DNA of 64,000 nucleotides, taken from JADJTT01 sp049306275. GTDB taxonomy: Bacteria > Bacteroidota > Bacteroidia > Chitinophagales > Saprospiraceae. The translations under genes and the position numbers were made by a program. The notes under the pieces are model-generated. The model was not told the DNA's origin, did no database searches, and saw nothing but the letters and a program-made list of their open reading frames with translations. Below are positions 51,704 through 60,658 of this stretch, one piece after another. Every line of letters starts with the position of its first letter. Positions within the stretch are counted from its first letter, which is position 1. The stretch lies in contig JBAQQB010000132.1 in assembly GCA_049306275.1 (NCBI GenBank), forward strand, positions 1 to 64,000. The letters are read 5' to 3'.

Positions 51704-54157
51704 ATGCAAGCCACCTCACCTCTCACGACCAAGGCCCCCGCGCCTCACAAGGAACCCGTGCCCGGCGAATGCTACCACTGCGGGGAGCCCTGCGAGGGCT
51801 CTGACATCGTTCTGGAAGACAAGACTTTCTGTTGCGAGGGGTGCAAGCTGGTCTACGAGATCCTCAACGAAAACGACCTCTGCAAGTACTACCAGATCGA
51901 CGATAATGCAGGCATCAGCCTGAAAGGCCGCCGGCAGGAGCACTACGCCTACCTTGACGACCCGGAGATCCGGGAAAAACTGATCGACTATTCAGACGGA
52001 GAGCGCACCAACGTGCATTTCTACCTGCCGCAGATTCACTGCGCTTCCTGTATCTGGCTACTGGAGAACCTCTACCGGCTCAACGACGGCATCTCACAGT
52101 CGCGGGTCAATTTTACGAAAAAAGAGATCCAGCTCAGCTACCTCGAATCGCAGACCAGCCTGCGCAAGATCGTCGAATTGCTGGCCTCGATCGGCTACGC
52201 GCCAGCCATCAACCTGGGCGATGCGGAGAGCCCGCGGCAGCAGGCTGTCAGCCGGCGGTTGTACTACCAGTTGGGCGTGGCGGGCTTTGCCTTCGGCAAC
52301 ATCATGCTGCTGAGCTTCCCCGAGTACCTGGGGTTGGAATCGGCCGAAGACGCCTTCTTTTACAGGATTTTCGGCTATATCAATATCCTGCTGGCCATAC
52401 CCGTGGCTTTCTACAGCGGCTGGGACTATCTTCGGGCGGCAGCGCTGAGCCTCTGGCACCGGCACTACAGCATTGACCTGCCCATCAGCCTGGGCATCCT
52501 CGCCCTTTTCTTCCGCTCGGCCGTGGAGATTCTGGCCGGTTGGGGCGCGGGTTATATGGACTCCCTCGCCGGGCTCGTCTTTTTCCTGCTGATCGGGAAA
52601 TGGTTTCAGCAAAAGACCTTCTACCATCTGGCCTTCGACCGCGACTACCGGTCCTATTTCCCCATCGCCGCCCTGCTCAAGGACGGCGCCGGGGAGCGCT
52701 CTGTGCCCGTGCAGAAGCTGGATCCGGGCCAGACCATCATCGTGCGCCACGGCGAGCTCGTGCCCGCCGACGGCCTGTTGGTAAAAGGAAAGGCCCAGAT
52801 CGACTATAGTTTCGTGACCGGCGAAGCCGAGCCCGTGGAGGTCGCCACCGGCGAAAAACTCTACGCCGGCGGCAGGCAGATGGGCGAGCGCATTGAGGTG
52901 ACGCTTACAAAAAAAGTATCGCAGAGCTATCTGACCCAGTTGTGGAACGACGAAGCTTTTAACAAGGACCCCGAATCGGCCTCCCAGAAGCTGGCGGATA
53001 CGATCGGCCGCTATTTCACTTACGCCATTCTGGCCATCTCTTTCGCCACCCTGGCCTACTGGCTACCGCGCGACCCCGTCGTCGCCATCAACGCCTTCAC
53101 CGCCGTGCTGATCGTGGCATGTCCCTGCGCCGTAGCGCTGGCCGTGCCCTTCACCTTCGGCAACAGCATACGCATACTGGCCCACAACCAGTTTTTCCTC
53201 AAAAACGTGCATGTATTGGAAGCCCTCAACAAGGTGCAGGCCATCGTCTTCGACAAGACCGGCACGCTCACGGGGAGCCAGCAGGCGGGGGTGCGCTACG
53301 AGGGCCAGGCCCTGAGTGAAGAGGAAAAACGCCTGGTGCAGTCGCTGGTGCGCCACTCCACCCACCCCGCCAGCAGGCAGATCGGCCAATGGCTGGGCGA
53401 TACGGGAGCGCTTTACGAGGTGGAAGATTTCGAAGAAATAACGGGAAAAGGCATCCAGGGAACCGCGGAACAACATCGCATCAAAGTGGGCTCGCGCGAA
53501 TTCACCGGGGCAGGCGCCGCGGAGGGCGTTTATGTGCAGATCGACGGCGAGAACAAGGGCCGGTTTGAACTCAGCAGCCGCTACCGCTCGGGCCTGGAAG
53601 AAGTGGTACAGGCGCTGCGCTCACGCTTCAGGCTATTCCTGTTGTCGGGCGACAATGACCGGGAGCGGGCGAAGCTGGAACCTCTGTTTGGCGACCCCGC
53701 CGCGCTGCACTTCAACCAAAGCCCGGCGGGCAAGCTGGGCTTCGTTAAAGAATTGCAGGGCCAGGGGCTGAAAGTTTGCATGGTCGGCGATGGTCTCAAC
53801 GACGCGGGCGCCCTTCGGCAAAGCGACACGGGCATCGTGCTGACGGAGAACACCAGCAACTTCACACCGGCCAGCGACGCTATCCTGCATGCCGGGCAGT
53901 TTCACCGCCTACCCGACCTGCTGGCCTACGCCAGGAAAAACATTCAACTGGTGTACGCAGCCTATGGCCTGGCCGCCATTTACAACATCGTAGGGCTGAG
54001 CTTTGCCGTTCAGGGAGCGCTTTCTCCCATCGTAGCCGCCATTTTGATGCCCTCCAGTTCAGTCACCATCGTGTTGTTCGGGGTATTGGCCAGCAACTGG
54101 CTCGCGCGCCGGATGAAGCTAAAATTGTGGGATGATAAAAATCACCCGATTGTCTGA
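51704..54157 (+). CDS. ccoI: CcoI/FixI copper-transporting P1B-type ATPase
   Basis: 817 residues from the ATG at 51704 (845 from an ATG at 51620, which would translate the FNR box and promoter). The N-terminal cysteine domain (CYHCGEPCEG, FCCEGCKLVYEIL) is typical of CcoI in Bacteroidota, followed by a heavy-metal-associated domain (IHCASCIWLLENL), eight transmembrane helices, the CPC ion-binding motif in IVACPCAVALAVPF, the phosphorylation site DKTGTLTG (about residue 518) and the hinge GDGLNDAGAL. It delivers copper for the CuB centre of cbb3 oxidase during assembly. It leads the ccoI-ccoS-ccoNO-ccoQ-ccoP set and diverges from the HemN-like gene. Confidence 0.93.
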   Translation: MQATSPLTTKAPAPHKEPVPGECYHCGEPCEGSDIVLEDKTFCCEGCKLVYEILNENDLCKYYQIDDNAGISLKGRRQEHYAYLDDPEIREKLIDYSDGERTNVHFYLPQIHCASCIWLLENLYRLNDGISQSRVNFTKKEIQLSYLESQTSLRKIVELLASIGYAPAINLGDAESPRQQAVSRRLYYQLGVAGFAFGNIMLLSFPEYLGLESAEDAFFYRIFGYINILLAIPVAFYSGWDYLRAAALSLWHRHYSIDLPISLGILALFFRSAVEILAGWGAGYMDSLAGLVFFLLIGKWFQQKTFYHLAFDRDYRSYFPIAALLKDGAGERSVPVQKLDPGQTIIVRHGELVPADGLLVKGKAQIDYSFVTGEAEPVEVATGEKLYAGGRQMGERIEVTLTKKVSQSYLTQLWNDEAFNKDPESASQKLADTIGRYFTYAILAISFATLAYWLPRDPVVAINAFTAVLIVACPCAVALAVPFTFGNSIRILAHNQFFLKNVHVLEALNKVQAIVFDKTGTLTGSQQAGVRYEGQALSEEEKRLVQSLVRHSTHPASRQIGQWLGDTGALYEVEDFEEITGKGIQGTAEQHRIKVGSREFTGAGAAEGVYVQIDGENKGRFELSSRYRSGLEEVVQALRSRFRLFLLSGDNDRERAKLEPLFGDPAALHFNQSPAGKLGFVKELQGQGLKVCMVGDGLNDAGALRQSDTGIVLTENTSNFTPASDAILHAGQFHRLPDLLAYARKNIQLVYAAYGLAAIYNIVGLSFAVQGALSPIVAAILMPSSSVTIVLFGVLASNWLARRMKLKLWDDKNHPIV

Positions 54158-54160
54158 TAA

Positions 54161-54174
54161 TTGTCACTAGGCAA
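54161..54174 (+). promoter_or_regulatory. Weak CRP/FNR-like dyad before ccoS
   Basis: TTGTCACTAGGCAA reads TTG-N8-CAA with partial inner symmetry, 61 bp before ccoS; TATTTTTC at 54204-54211 is a near-consensus -7 element. It is weaker than the two other boxes. Confidence 0.25.
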
Positions 54175-54234
54175 ATTCGAGGAGTAAAAGTATCTTGTGC
54201 CCATATTTTTCAGGACTTTTCAGTATAACACAAC

Positions 54235-54414
54235 ATGAAGATCATCTTCTTTTTGATCGTAATCAGTCTTATCGTAGCCCTCATCTTCCTCGGGGCGTTT
54301 TTCTGGGCCGTCAGGTCCGGCCAATACGAAGACGAATACACTCCTTCCGTCCGCATCCTGCTCGACGACGAACCCGCATCATCATCTACAAACGATAATC
54401 CAGCTAATTCCTAA
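54235..54414 (+). CDS. ccoS: CcoS cbb3 oxidase assembly protein
   Basis: 59 residues. One N-terminal transmembrane helix (MKIIFFLIVISLIVALIFLG) is followed by AFFWAVRSGQYEDEYTP, the hallmark CcoS block (FWAVRSGQYDD in relatives), and a short acidic and serine-rich tail. CcoS is needed for cofactor insertion into cbb3-type oxidase. It lies between ccoI (77 bp) and the ccoN-ccoO fusion (11 bp), its normal place. Confidence 0.93.
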   Translation: MKIIFFLIVISLIVALIFLGAFFWAVRSGQYEDEYTPSVRILLDDEPASSSTNDNPANS

Positions 54415-54425
54415 AAGTTAAGAGT

Positions 54426-56558
54426 ATGGCTAACGTTGAACAATTTAGTTACGACAACGCAATTGTGAGGAAATTCGCCATTGCGAGTGTCATTTGGGGT
54501 TTGGTGGGGATGACGGTGGGGCTTTGGGCTGCCTTTGAGCTCATATTCCCTTCGCTCAACCTAAACCTGCCCTATACGACGTTCGGGCGGCTGCGGCCTT
54601 TGCACACCAACGCAGTTATTTTCGCCTTCGTAGGCAATGGTATCTTTTTCGGCGTTTATTATTCCTTGCAGCGTCTGGTAAAAGCGCGCATGGCGAGCAA
54701 TCTTCTCAGCAACTTCCATTTCTGGGGATGGCAGTTCATCATCCTTGCGGCGGCGATCACCCTGCCCTTGGGTATCACCAGCTCGCACGAATACGCAGAA
54801 TTGGAGTGGCCGATCGATATTCTGATTGCGCTCGTTTGGGTTGCATTTGGTCTCAATATGTTTCTGACCATACTCAATCGCCGGGAAAATCACCTGTATG
54901 TGGCCATCTGGTTCTACATCGCCACCTGGGTGACGGTCACGGTGCTCCATATTTTCAACAACCTTGAAATACCGGTCAGCCTCTGGAAGAGCTACCCGGT
55001 ATTCGCCGGCGTACAAGACGCTCTGGTGCAGTGGTGGTATGGCCACAACGCGGTGGCATTCTTCCTCACCACGCCCTACCTGGGCCTCATGTACTACTTC
55101 CTGCCCAAGGCAGCCAATCGCCCGGTATACTCCTACCGCCTGTCGATCATCCACTTCTGGGCGCTGATCTTCATCTATATCTGGGCCGGTCCGCACCACC
55201 TGCTCTACACCTCGCTGCCCGACTGGGCGCAGTCGCTGGGTACGGTGTTCAGCATCATGCTCATCGCTCCTTCCTGGGGCGGTATGCTCAACGGCCTGCT
55301 GACCCTGCGCGGCGCCTGGGACCGCGTGCGACAGGACCCCGTGCTCAAGTTCCTCGTGGTGGCCGTCACCGCTTATGGTATGGCCACGTTTGAAGGCCCG
55401 ATGCTCTCCATCAAGTCGGTCAACGCCATCAGCCACTACACAGACTGGACCATCGGTCACGTGCACGTGGGCGCGCTGGGCTGGAACGGCTTCCTGACCT
55501 TCGGCGTGCTGTACTGGCTGGGCCCCCGGCTTTACAAGACAGAACTTTATTCTCAAAAGCTGGCCAATGCGCATTTCTGGATTGGCACCCTCGGCCTCTT
55601 GTTTTATACCATTCCGCTCTACTGGGCGGGTTGGACGCAGAGCCTCATGTGGAAGCAATTTACGCCCGACGGATTTCTCCAGTACGGCAACTTCCTGGAA
55701 ACCGTTACTCAGTTAATTCCCATGTATGGAATGAGGGCGCTGGGCGGCACCCTGTACCTGACAGGAGCGTGCATCATGTTGTACAACCTGTGGAAGACAG
55801 CAGCCAAAGGCAGCTTCGTAGCTAACGAACCGGCAGAAGCCCCTGCGCGCGAAGCGTACGCGCCCCACAAGGGCGACCACTGGCACAAGTGGATCGAGCG
55901 CAGGCCTGTCCAAATGCTCATCGCTTCCCTGGTCGTCATCCTCATTGGCGGTCTTATCGAGATCATACCCATGATGCTTATCGACAAGAACGTACCAAAG
56001 ATCGAGACCGTTAAACCATACACCCCGCTTGAATTGCACGGCCGCGACATCTACATCCGCGAAGGCTGCGTCGGCTGCCACTCGCAGATGATCCGCCCCT
56101 TCCGTTCCGAAACCGAGCGCTACGGCGAGTACTCCAAGTCGGGCGAGTTCATCTACGACCGTCCCTTCCTCTGGGGTTCCAAACGCACCGGGCCGGATCT
56201 GCACCGCGAAGGCGGCAAGTATCCCGACAGCTGGCACTACAACCACATGTACGACCCCACCAGCATGTCGCCCGGCTCTATCATGCCCGCTTATCCCTGG
56301 CTGATCGAAGACGACATGGATACGTCGCTCATTCCAAACAAGATCAAGGTGCTCAAAACACTGGGTACGCCCTACGGGGAAGGATATGAAACGATCGCGG
56401 TGGAAGATTTGCAAAAACAAGCGAACAAGATCGCTGAATCCCTGCGCAAGGACGGCATCGACGACGAAGGTCTCGAAAACAAGGAGATCATCGCCCTCAT
56501 CGCCTACCTGCAACGGCTCGGTACGGATATCAAGCCCAAAGCGCAGGTCAACAAGTAA
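54426..56558 (+). CDS. ccoNO: cbb3-type cytochrome c oxidase, fused subunits I and II (CcoN-CcoO)
   Basis: 710 residues. Residues about 1-475 are CcoN: RPLHTNAVIFAFVGNGIFFG, the CuB-region WWYGHNAVAFFLT, HYTDWTIGHVHVGALGWNGF and about twelve to fourteen helices. Residues about 490-710 are CcoO: a membrane anchor (MLIASLVVILIGGLIEI), haem c motif CVGCHSQ, then PDLHREGGKYPDSWHYNHMY and SPGSIMPAYPWL with the axial methionine. The subunit I/II fusion is usual in Bacteroidota. The enzyme is the high-affinity terminal oxidase for low oxygen and pumps protons at the inner membrane. CcoQ follows after a hairpin-bearing 74-bp gap. Confidence 0.96.
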   Translation: MANVEQFSYDNAIVRKFAIASVIWGLVGMTVGLWAAFELIFPSLNLNLPYTTFGRLRPLHTNAVIFAFVGNGIFFGVYYSLQRLVKARMASNLLSNFHFWGWQFIILAAAITLPLGITSSHEYAELEWPIDILIALVWVAFGLNMFLTILNRRENHLYVAIWFYIATWVTVTVLHIFNNLEIPVSLWKSYPVFAGVQDALVQWWYGHNAVAFFLTTPYLGLMYYFLPKAANRPVYSYRLSIIHFWALIFIYIWAGPHHLLYTSLPDWAQSLGTVFSIMLIAPSWGGMLNGLLTLRGAWDRVRQDPVLKFLVVAVTAYGMATFEGPMLSIKSVNAISHYTDWTIGHVHVGALGWNGFLTFGVLYWLGPRLYKTELYSQKLANAHFWIGTLGLLFYTIPLYWAGWTQSLMWKQFTPDGFLQYGNFLETVTQLIPMYGMRALGGTLYLTGACIMLYNLWKTAAKGSFVANEPAEAPAREAYAPHKGDHWHKWIERRPVQMLIASLVVILIGGLIEIIPMMLIDKNVPKIETVKPYTPLELHGRDIYIREGCVGCHSQMIRPFRSETERYGEYSKSGEFIYDRPFLWGSKRTGPDLHREGGKYPDSWHYNHMYDPTSMSPGSIMPAYPWLIEDDMDTSLIPNKIKVLKTLGTPYGEGYETIAVEDLQKQANKIAESLRKDGIDDEGLENKEIIALIAYLQRLGTDIKPKAQVNK

Positions 56559-56582
56559 CTGAAAAGTCCATCATACTCAGCT

Positions 56583-56609
56583 GGTTGCCGGGCCTTTGGC
56601 CCGGTAACC
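56583..56609. terminator. Hairpin between ccoNO and ccoQ
   Basis: 12-bp arms GGTTGCCGGGCC and GGCCCGGTAACC (one mismatch), 3-nt loop. Without a T-run and inside an operon it is more likely an mRNA-stability or attenuation element. Confidence 0.5.
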
Positions 56610-56632
56610 GGACTTTAAAAAACAACGCAATC

Positions 56633-56812
56633 ATGTTCAAACATATCCTCGCAGGCGCCGACATCAACTGGATGGCCATTTTTGCCCTGATCACCTTCTT
56701 CTCCCTGTTTGCGATCGCGGTGATAGCCATTTTCGCAACCGACAAGAAGTACCTCAACAAAATGGCCAATCTCCCGCTGGAAGAAGAAACGACCGACGGC
56801 AATCGCGAATAA
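56633..56812 (+). CDS. ccoQ: CcoQ-like subunit IV of cbb3 oxidase
   Basis: 59 residues from the ATG at 56633; the frame extends 16 codons up through the hairpin and is not used. One transmembrane helix (WMAIFALITFFSLFAIAVIA) then DKKYLNKMANLPLEEE, a pattern seen in the CcoQ-like proteins of Bacteroidota cco operons. CcoQ stabilises the oxidase complex. Position between ccoNO and ccoP is decisive, since the sequence itself is poorly conserved. Confidence 0.85.
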   Translation: MFKHILAGADINWMAIFALITFFSLFAIAVIAIFATDKKYLNKMANLPLEEETTDGNRE

Positions 56813-56843
56813 ACCCATTGTAAAACTTGAAAGCAAACAGCTT

Positions 56844-57806
56844 ATGAAAAAGCCATTTCTCAATAAAGCGCGCCTCATCCTGCCCCTGATGGCAGCTTCC
56901 GCCACGGCCATGGCCCAGGATGCCGGCGCAACCGAAGGAACAACTCCTTTCTTCTACGACAAGTTATTTGGAACCCTCATGCTGGTCGCCGCAGCCCTGG
57001 TCATCCTGGCTGCCCTGGGCACGCTCTACCGCCTGCTCTCCGCCATGATCAAGGTGCAGCAAATCCAGATCTATCAGGAAAAAGGGCTGGAGCCCTTCCC
57101 CAAAAAAGCTGATAAGCCGCAGGCTTCCTTATGGGAACGCATGTACCAGCGCTGGACCAATGTTGTGCCGGTCGAAAAGGAACAGACCATAGATCTGGGT
57201 CACGACTACGACGGCATCCGCGAGCTCGACAACAGCCTGCCGCCCTGGTGGGTTGCCCTGTTCTACATCACCATCGCCTTTGCGGTAGTCTACATGTCTT
57301 ACTACCACTTCTTCGGTATCGGCCCCAACCAGAAGGAGCAGTATGAGCAGGAGATGGAACGCGCCGAAAAAGCCATCGCCGAATTCCGCTCCACCCAAGG
57401 TGAACAGATCACCGAAGAAAATGTTACGGCCCTGACTGATGACGCCGCGCTATCAGTTGGCCAATCGCTCTATCAGGTGAATTGCGTAGCCTGCCACGGA
57501 GCTGCCGGCGAAGGCGGCGTTGGCCCCAATCTCACGGACCCCTACTGGATTCACGGCGGCGGCATCAAAAATGTCTTTAAAACCATTGTTTATGGCGTAC
57601 CCGAAAAAGGAATGATCGCCTGGAGTACCCAATTGGGCTCTCCCGAAATCCAGAAGGTAGCCAGTTATATACTCACGCTTCAAGGTACCAATCCGCCGAA
57701 TCCCAAAGCGCCGGAAGGCGAGATTTACCAGGAGGAGGCTGGCGGCGGGCAACCAGCCCCCGACTCAACGGCTGTCCAACCGGAAGGAAGTGTGGGAATG
57801 AACTAA
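56844..57806 (+). CDS. ccoP: CcoP diheme-type subunit III with a single haem c motif
   Basis: 320 residues. An N-terminal signal-like segment (LPLMAASATAMAQ) and a helix (LMLVAAALVILAALGTLYRL) precede the conserved DYDGIRELDNSLPPWW block and a second helix (VALFYITIAFAVVYMSYY), as in FixP/CcoP. Only one haem motif, CVACHG (near residue 215), is present, with a matching methionine in EKGMIAWSTQ; classical proteobacterial CcoP has two. It passes electrons from the quinol-oxidising side to CcoO and CcoN. The C-terminus is low complexity (PQGEIYQEE-like, rich in G, P and Q). A terminator-like hairpin follows. Confidence 0.93.
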   Translation: MKKPFLNKARLILPLMAASATAMAQDAGATEGTTPFFYDKLFGTLMLVAAALVILAALGTLYRLLSAMIKVQQIQIYQEKGLEPFPKKADKPQASLWERMYQRWTNVVPVEKEQTIDLGHDYDGIRELDNSLPPWWVALFYITIAFAVVYMSYYHFFGIGPNQKEQYEQEMERAEKAIAEFRSTQGEQITEENVTALTDDAALSVGQSLYQVNCVACHGAAGEGGVGPNLTDPYWIHGGGIKNVFKTIVYGVPEKGMIAWSTQLGSPEIQKVASYILTLQGTNPPNPKAPEGEIYQEEAGGGQPAPDSTAVQPEGSVGMN

Positions 57807-57819
57807 AAACCCCATGAAA

Positions 57820-57844
57820 AAGCGGCAGCCACGGGCTGCCGCTT
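57820..57844. terminator. Hairpin after ccoP
   Basis: Perfect 11-bp arms AAGCGGCAGCC and GGCTGCCGCTT with a 3-nt loop, followed by CCATTTTAAAT. It separates ccoP from ccoG. Confidence 0.65.
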
Positions 57845-57878
57845 CCATTTTAAATCGGCTGCATTGTAATTTTTTGTC

Positions 57879-59309
57879 ATGGCAAATGAAGATTACTCTT
57901 TTTACGACGAAGAAGAATTTCGAGACAGAATAGCTACCGTCGACGAACATGGCAAGCGGGTATGGGTCTATCCCAAGAAACCCAGCGGCAGGTTCACCAA
58001 CATGCGCCTTTATCTGAGCTTTTTCTTGCTGGCCCTGCTGTTTGGCATCCCCTTCATCAAGGTGAACGGCGAACCGTTCATGCTCTTCAACGTAATTGAG
58101 CGCAAGTTCATCCTCTTCGGCATCCAGTTCATGCCTCAGGACTTCCACCTGTTCGTGCTGGCCATGCTCACGCTGGTGCTCTTTATCGCGCTCTTCACTG
58201 TAGTATTCGGCCGCATTTTCTGCGGGTGGATCTGCCCTCAGACCATCTTCATGGAAATGGTATTCCGCAAGATCGAATACTGGATCGAGGGCGACCACAA
58301 CCAGCAGCGCAAACTGGCCGCGGCGCCCTGGTCGGCGGAAAAAGCGATCAAGCGCATCAGCAAACACGCCATTTTCTTTGCCATCGCCGTATTGGTATCG
58401 AACACCTTCCTGGCCTGGGTCATCGGCGTGGAAGAGGTCTTCAAGATCGCCACCGAGCCGGTGACGATACACCTGGGGGGCTTCATCGCCATGCTCATCT
58501 TCTCCTTCGCCTTCTATTTCGTTTTCTCCTACATGCGCGAGCAGGTCTGTATCGCCATCTGCCCCTACGGCCGTCTTCAGGGCGTACTGCTGGGTAAAGA
58601 TTCCATCGTCATCGCCTATGACTGGATTCGCGGCGAGCCGCGCGGCAAGATCAAAAAAGGAAAGAAAGCGGAAGAACCCAAACCAGACGATCCCAAGCTG
58701 GGCGACTGCGTCGATTGCAAGTTATGTGTACATGTCTGCCCCACCGGTATCGACATCCGCAATGGCACCCAGCTCGAGTGCGTCAACTGCACGGCTTGCA
58801 TCGATGCCTGCGACGAGGTGATGGATAAAGTCGGCAGGCCGCGCGGCCTGATCCGCTACGACAGCTACAACGGCATCGCCGAAGGCCGCAAACGCATCTT
58901 CACGCCCCGCGTGATCGCCTATTCCGTGGTGCTGGGTATCCTGCTCGCCGTCAACGTGCTGCTGCTCGGCAGCCGCACCGACGTGGAGACGATCATCCTG
59001 CGCACCCCCGGCAAATTGTTCCAGGAAGTCAATGAAACCACTGTCAGCAACCTCTACAACTACGAGGTCATCAACAAGACCAACAAGGAAATGCCCGTCG
59101 AATTCAAACTGATCGGAGGCCACGGCGCGATCAAACTGATTGGCAAAGCCCCTATAGCTGAGAAGGGAAAAGTAGCCAAAGGCGCCATGTTCATCGAAAT
59201 GCCCAAAGACCAACTGAATGGCCGCAAAACCGAACTCACGATTGAAGTGTATTCTAATGGTGAATTGATTGATAAGGCTAGTACCAATTTCTTTGGCCCT
59301 GGCAAATAA
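57879..59309 (+). CDS. ccoG: CcoG ferredoxin-like cbb3 assembly protein
   Basis: 476 residues. It opens with KRVWVYPKKPSGRFTNMRLY and five or so transmembrane helices, including FGRIFCGWICPQTIFMEMVF. Two [4Fe-4S] motifs sit in DCVDCKLCVHVCPTGIDI and ECVNCTACIDACDEVM, and a C-terminal Ig-like domain (about 370-476, IgFixG type) is periplasmic. CcoG is a copper reductase needed for assembly of cbb3 oxidase. It follows ccoP after 72 bp and a hairpin, with two more tandem hairpins downstream before ccoH. Motifs are complete. Confidence 0.95.
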   Translation: MANEDYSFYDEEEFRDRIATVDEHGKRVWVYPKKPSGRFTNMRLYLSFFLLALLFGIPFIKVNGEPFMLFNVIERKFILFGIQFMPQDFHLFVLAMLTLVLFIALFTVVFGRIFCGWICPQTIFMEMVFRKIEYWIEGDHNQQRKLAAAPWSAEKAIKRISKHAIFFAIAVLVSNTFLAWVIGVEEVFKIATEPVTIHLGGFIAMLIFSFAFYFVFSYMREQVCIAICPYGRLQGVLLGKDSIVIAYDWIRGEPRGKIKKGKKAEEPKPDDPKLGDCVDCKLCVHVCPTGIDIRNGTQLECVNCTACIDACDEVMDKVGRPRGLIRYDSYNGIAEGRKRIFTPRVIAYSVVLGILLAVNVLLLGSRTDVETIILRTPGKLFQEVNETTVSNLYNYEVINKTNKEMPVEFKLIGGHGAIKLIGKAPIAEKGKVAKGAMFIEMPKDQLNGRKTELTIEVYSNGELIDKASTNFFGPGK

Positions 59310-59333
59310 GTACTTTGTAATTTAAATAACATT

Positions 59334-59413
59334 ATAAATAATGGGGTGCGGGCTGCACCCGCACCCCATTATTTATAACACTTTTCGCGGCTGCAGGCCG
59401 CGAAAAGTGTTAT
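59334..59413. terminator. Two tandem hairpins between ccoG and ccoH
   Basis: Hairpin 1 has perfect 19-bp arms (59334-59352 and 59358-59376). Hairpin 2 has perfect 16-bp arms (59375-59390 and 59398-59413). They are unrelated in sequence and share 2 bases. Confidence 0.75.
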
Positions 59414-59421
59414 AAGTTTAA

Positions 59422-59874
59422 ATGTCAAATAAAATGAAGCTTTCCTGGGGAACCGGCATCGCCATTTTCTACAGTGTTTTCGTGATCGTGCTCGTCTTCG
59501 TCGTGATCAAATCCACCTCTATTGATAACTCGCTGGTGACCGACGATTACTACCAAAAAGACCTGGAGTACCAGACGCAGATCGACAAGGAGGCCAATAC
59601 CCAGGGGCTGGCTACCGACCTGACTGTCCAGTATTCGGATAGCGATAAAAATATCCGGTTCACCTTCCCCCAGGACCTGGGTACGGTCGGAGGCAAAATC
59701 CTCTTTTTCCGCCCCTCCAACGCCGCCCTCGATTTTGAGCTGCCCATCCAGGTCAACGAAAACCTCGAACAGGTCGTTTCTGCCAATGACCTCCTCCCCG
59801 GCCTCTGGCGCGTCAAGGTTGACTGGAATGCGGGGGGGAGGGAGTTTTATAAGGAGGAAACTATCATTTTTTAA
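59422..59874 (+). CDS. ccoH: FixH/CcoH family protein
   Basis: 150 residues. One N-terminal transmembrane helix (GIAIFYSVFVIVLVFVVIKS), then the family hallmark LVTDDYYQKDLEYQTQIDKE and an Ig-like extracytoplasmic domain (RFTFPQDLGTVGGKILFFRP, LLPGLWRVKVDWNAGGREFY). CcoH takes part in cbb3 oxidase assembly and stability. It lies between ccoG and a SafE-like membrane protein, bounded by strong hairpins on both sides. Confidence 0.92.
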   Translation: MSNKMKLSWGTGIAIFYSVFVIVLVFVVIKSTSIDNSLVTDDYYQKDLEYQTQIDKEANTQGLATDLTVQYSDSDKNIRFTFPQDLGTVGGKILFFRPSNAALDFELPIQVNENLEQVVSANDLLPGLWRVKVDWNAGGREFYKEETIIF

Positions 59875-59876
59875 GC

Positions 59877-59939
59877 TTTTGAGGTTATAAGGTCTTAAGG
59901 TTTTTAACGCAAAGACCTTAAGACCTTATAACCTCAAAA
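59877..59939. terminator. 25-bp-arm hairpin after ccoH
   Basis: Perfect arms at 59877-59901 and 59915-59939 around a 13-nt loop; the outer T4/A4 ends provide T-runs in both directions. Confidence 0.75.
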
Positions 59940-59956
59940 ACCCAATTCAAATCATT

Positions 59957-60655
59957 ATGTTTCTCTGGACCGCCTTCACCATCGGCTTTCTCGGCAGTTT
60001 GCACTGCGTCGGCATGTGCGGGCCGATAGCCATGTCGCTGCCCTATCAGGGGGCGGGACGGGCGATGGCGGTAGCCAATGCACTGTTGTACAACCTGGGA
60101 CGCACGGTCACCTATATGGCGATCGGCAGCGTGTTTGGGCTGTTAGGAAAGGGCGTTTTTCTGGCGGGCTACCAGTCGGCGTTGTCCATTGCGATGGGGG
60201 TACTGATGCTGGTGCTGGCGTTTTTCTCCACCAACCTCGAATCGAAACTGGCGCGGCTGTCTTTGCTGCAAAAGCCCCTTTTCCGGCTCAAATCGGCGCT
60301 GGGTAAGGCGATTCGCTCCGACAAGCAATCTTCCTTTTTCACCGTAGGCCTCCTCAATGGGCTGTTGCCTTGCGGGCTGGTGTACATGGCCATCGTAGGC
60401 GCGGTATCGACGGGCAGCGTCGCCAGAGGCGCGGCATATATGGGGCTGTTCGGCCTGGGCACCATTCCCCTCATGCTCCTCACCGCCCTGGCAGGCAACT
60501 GGATCGGCGCCAGGCTGCGGCAGCGGATACGCGCCGTCTTGCCTTTCATGCTGGTGCTCATCGCAGCCTTGCTCATTTTCCGGGGGCTCAACTTCGACCT
60601 GCCCAGGGGGCTGGAGTTGTGGGAAGACGCCTCCAATGTGCCCATGTGCCATTGA
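59957..60655 (+). CDS. Sulfite exporter TauE/SafE-like (DsbD_2/CcoH-cluster) membrane protein
   Basis: 232 residues, about six helices. The first has FLGSLHCVGMCGPIAMSLP and the fourth NGLLPCGLVYMAIVGA, the paired cysteine motifs (HCVGMCGP, LPCG) of the UreH/SafE-like branch placed next to cco genes in many bacteria, where it is thought to handle copper or thiols for oxidase assembly. The start 17 bp after a strong hairpin suggests separate or attenuated expression. An FNR-type box begins 3 bp after its stop and belongs to the next gene. Confidence 0.85.
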   Translation: MFLWTAFTIGFLGSLHCVGMCGPIAMSLPYQGAGRAMAVANALLYNLGRTVTYMAIGSVFGLLGKGVFLAGYQSALSIAMGVLMLVLAFFSTNLESKLARLSLLQKPLFRLKSALGKAIRSDKQSSFFTVGLLNGLLPCGLVYMAIVGAVSTGSVARGAAYMGLFGLGTIPLMLLTALAGNWIGARLRQRIRAVLPFMLVLIAALLIFRGLNFDLPRGLELWEDASNVPMCH

Positions 60656-60658
60656 AAA

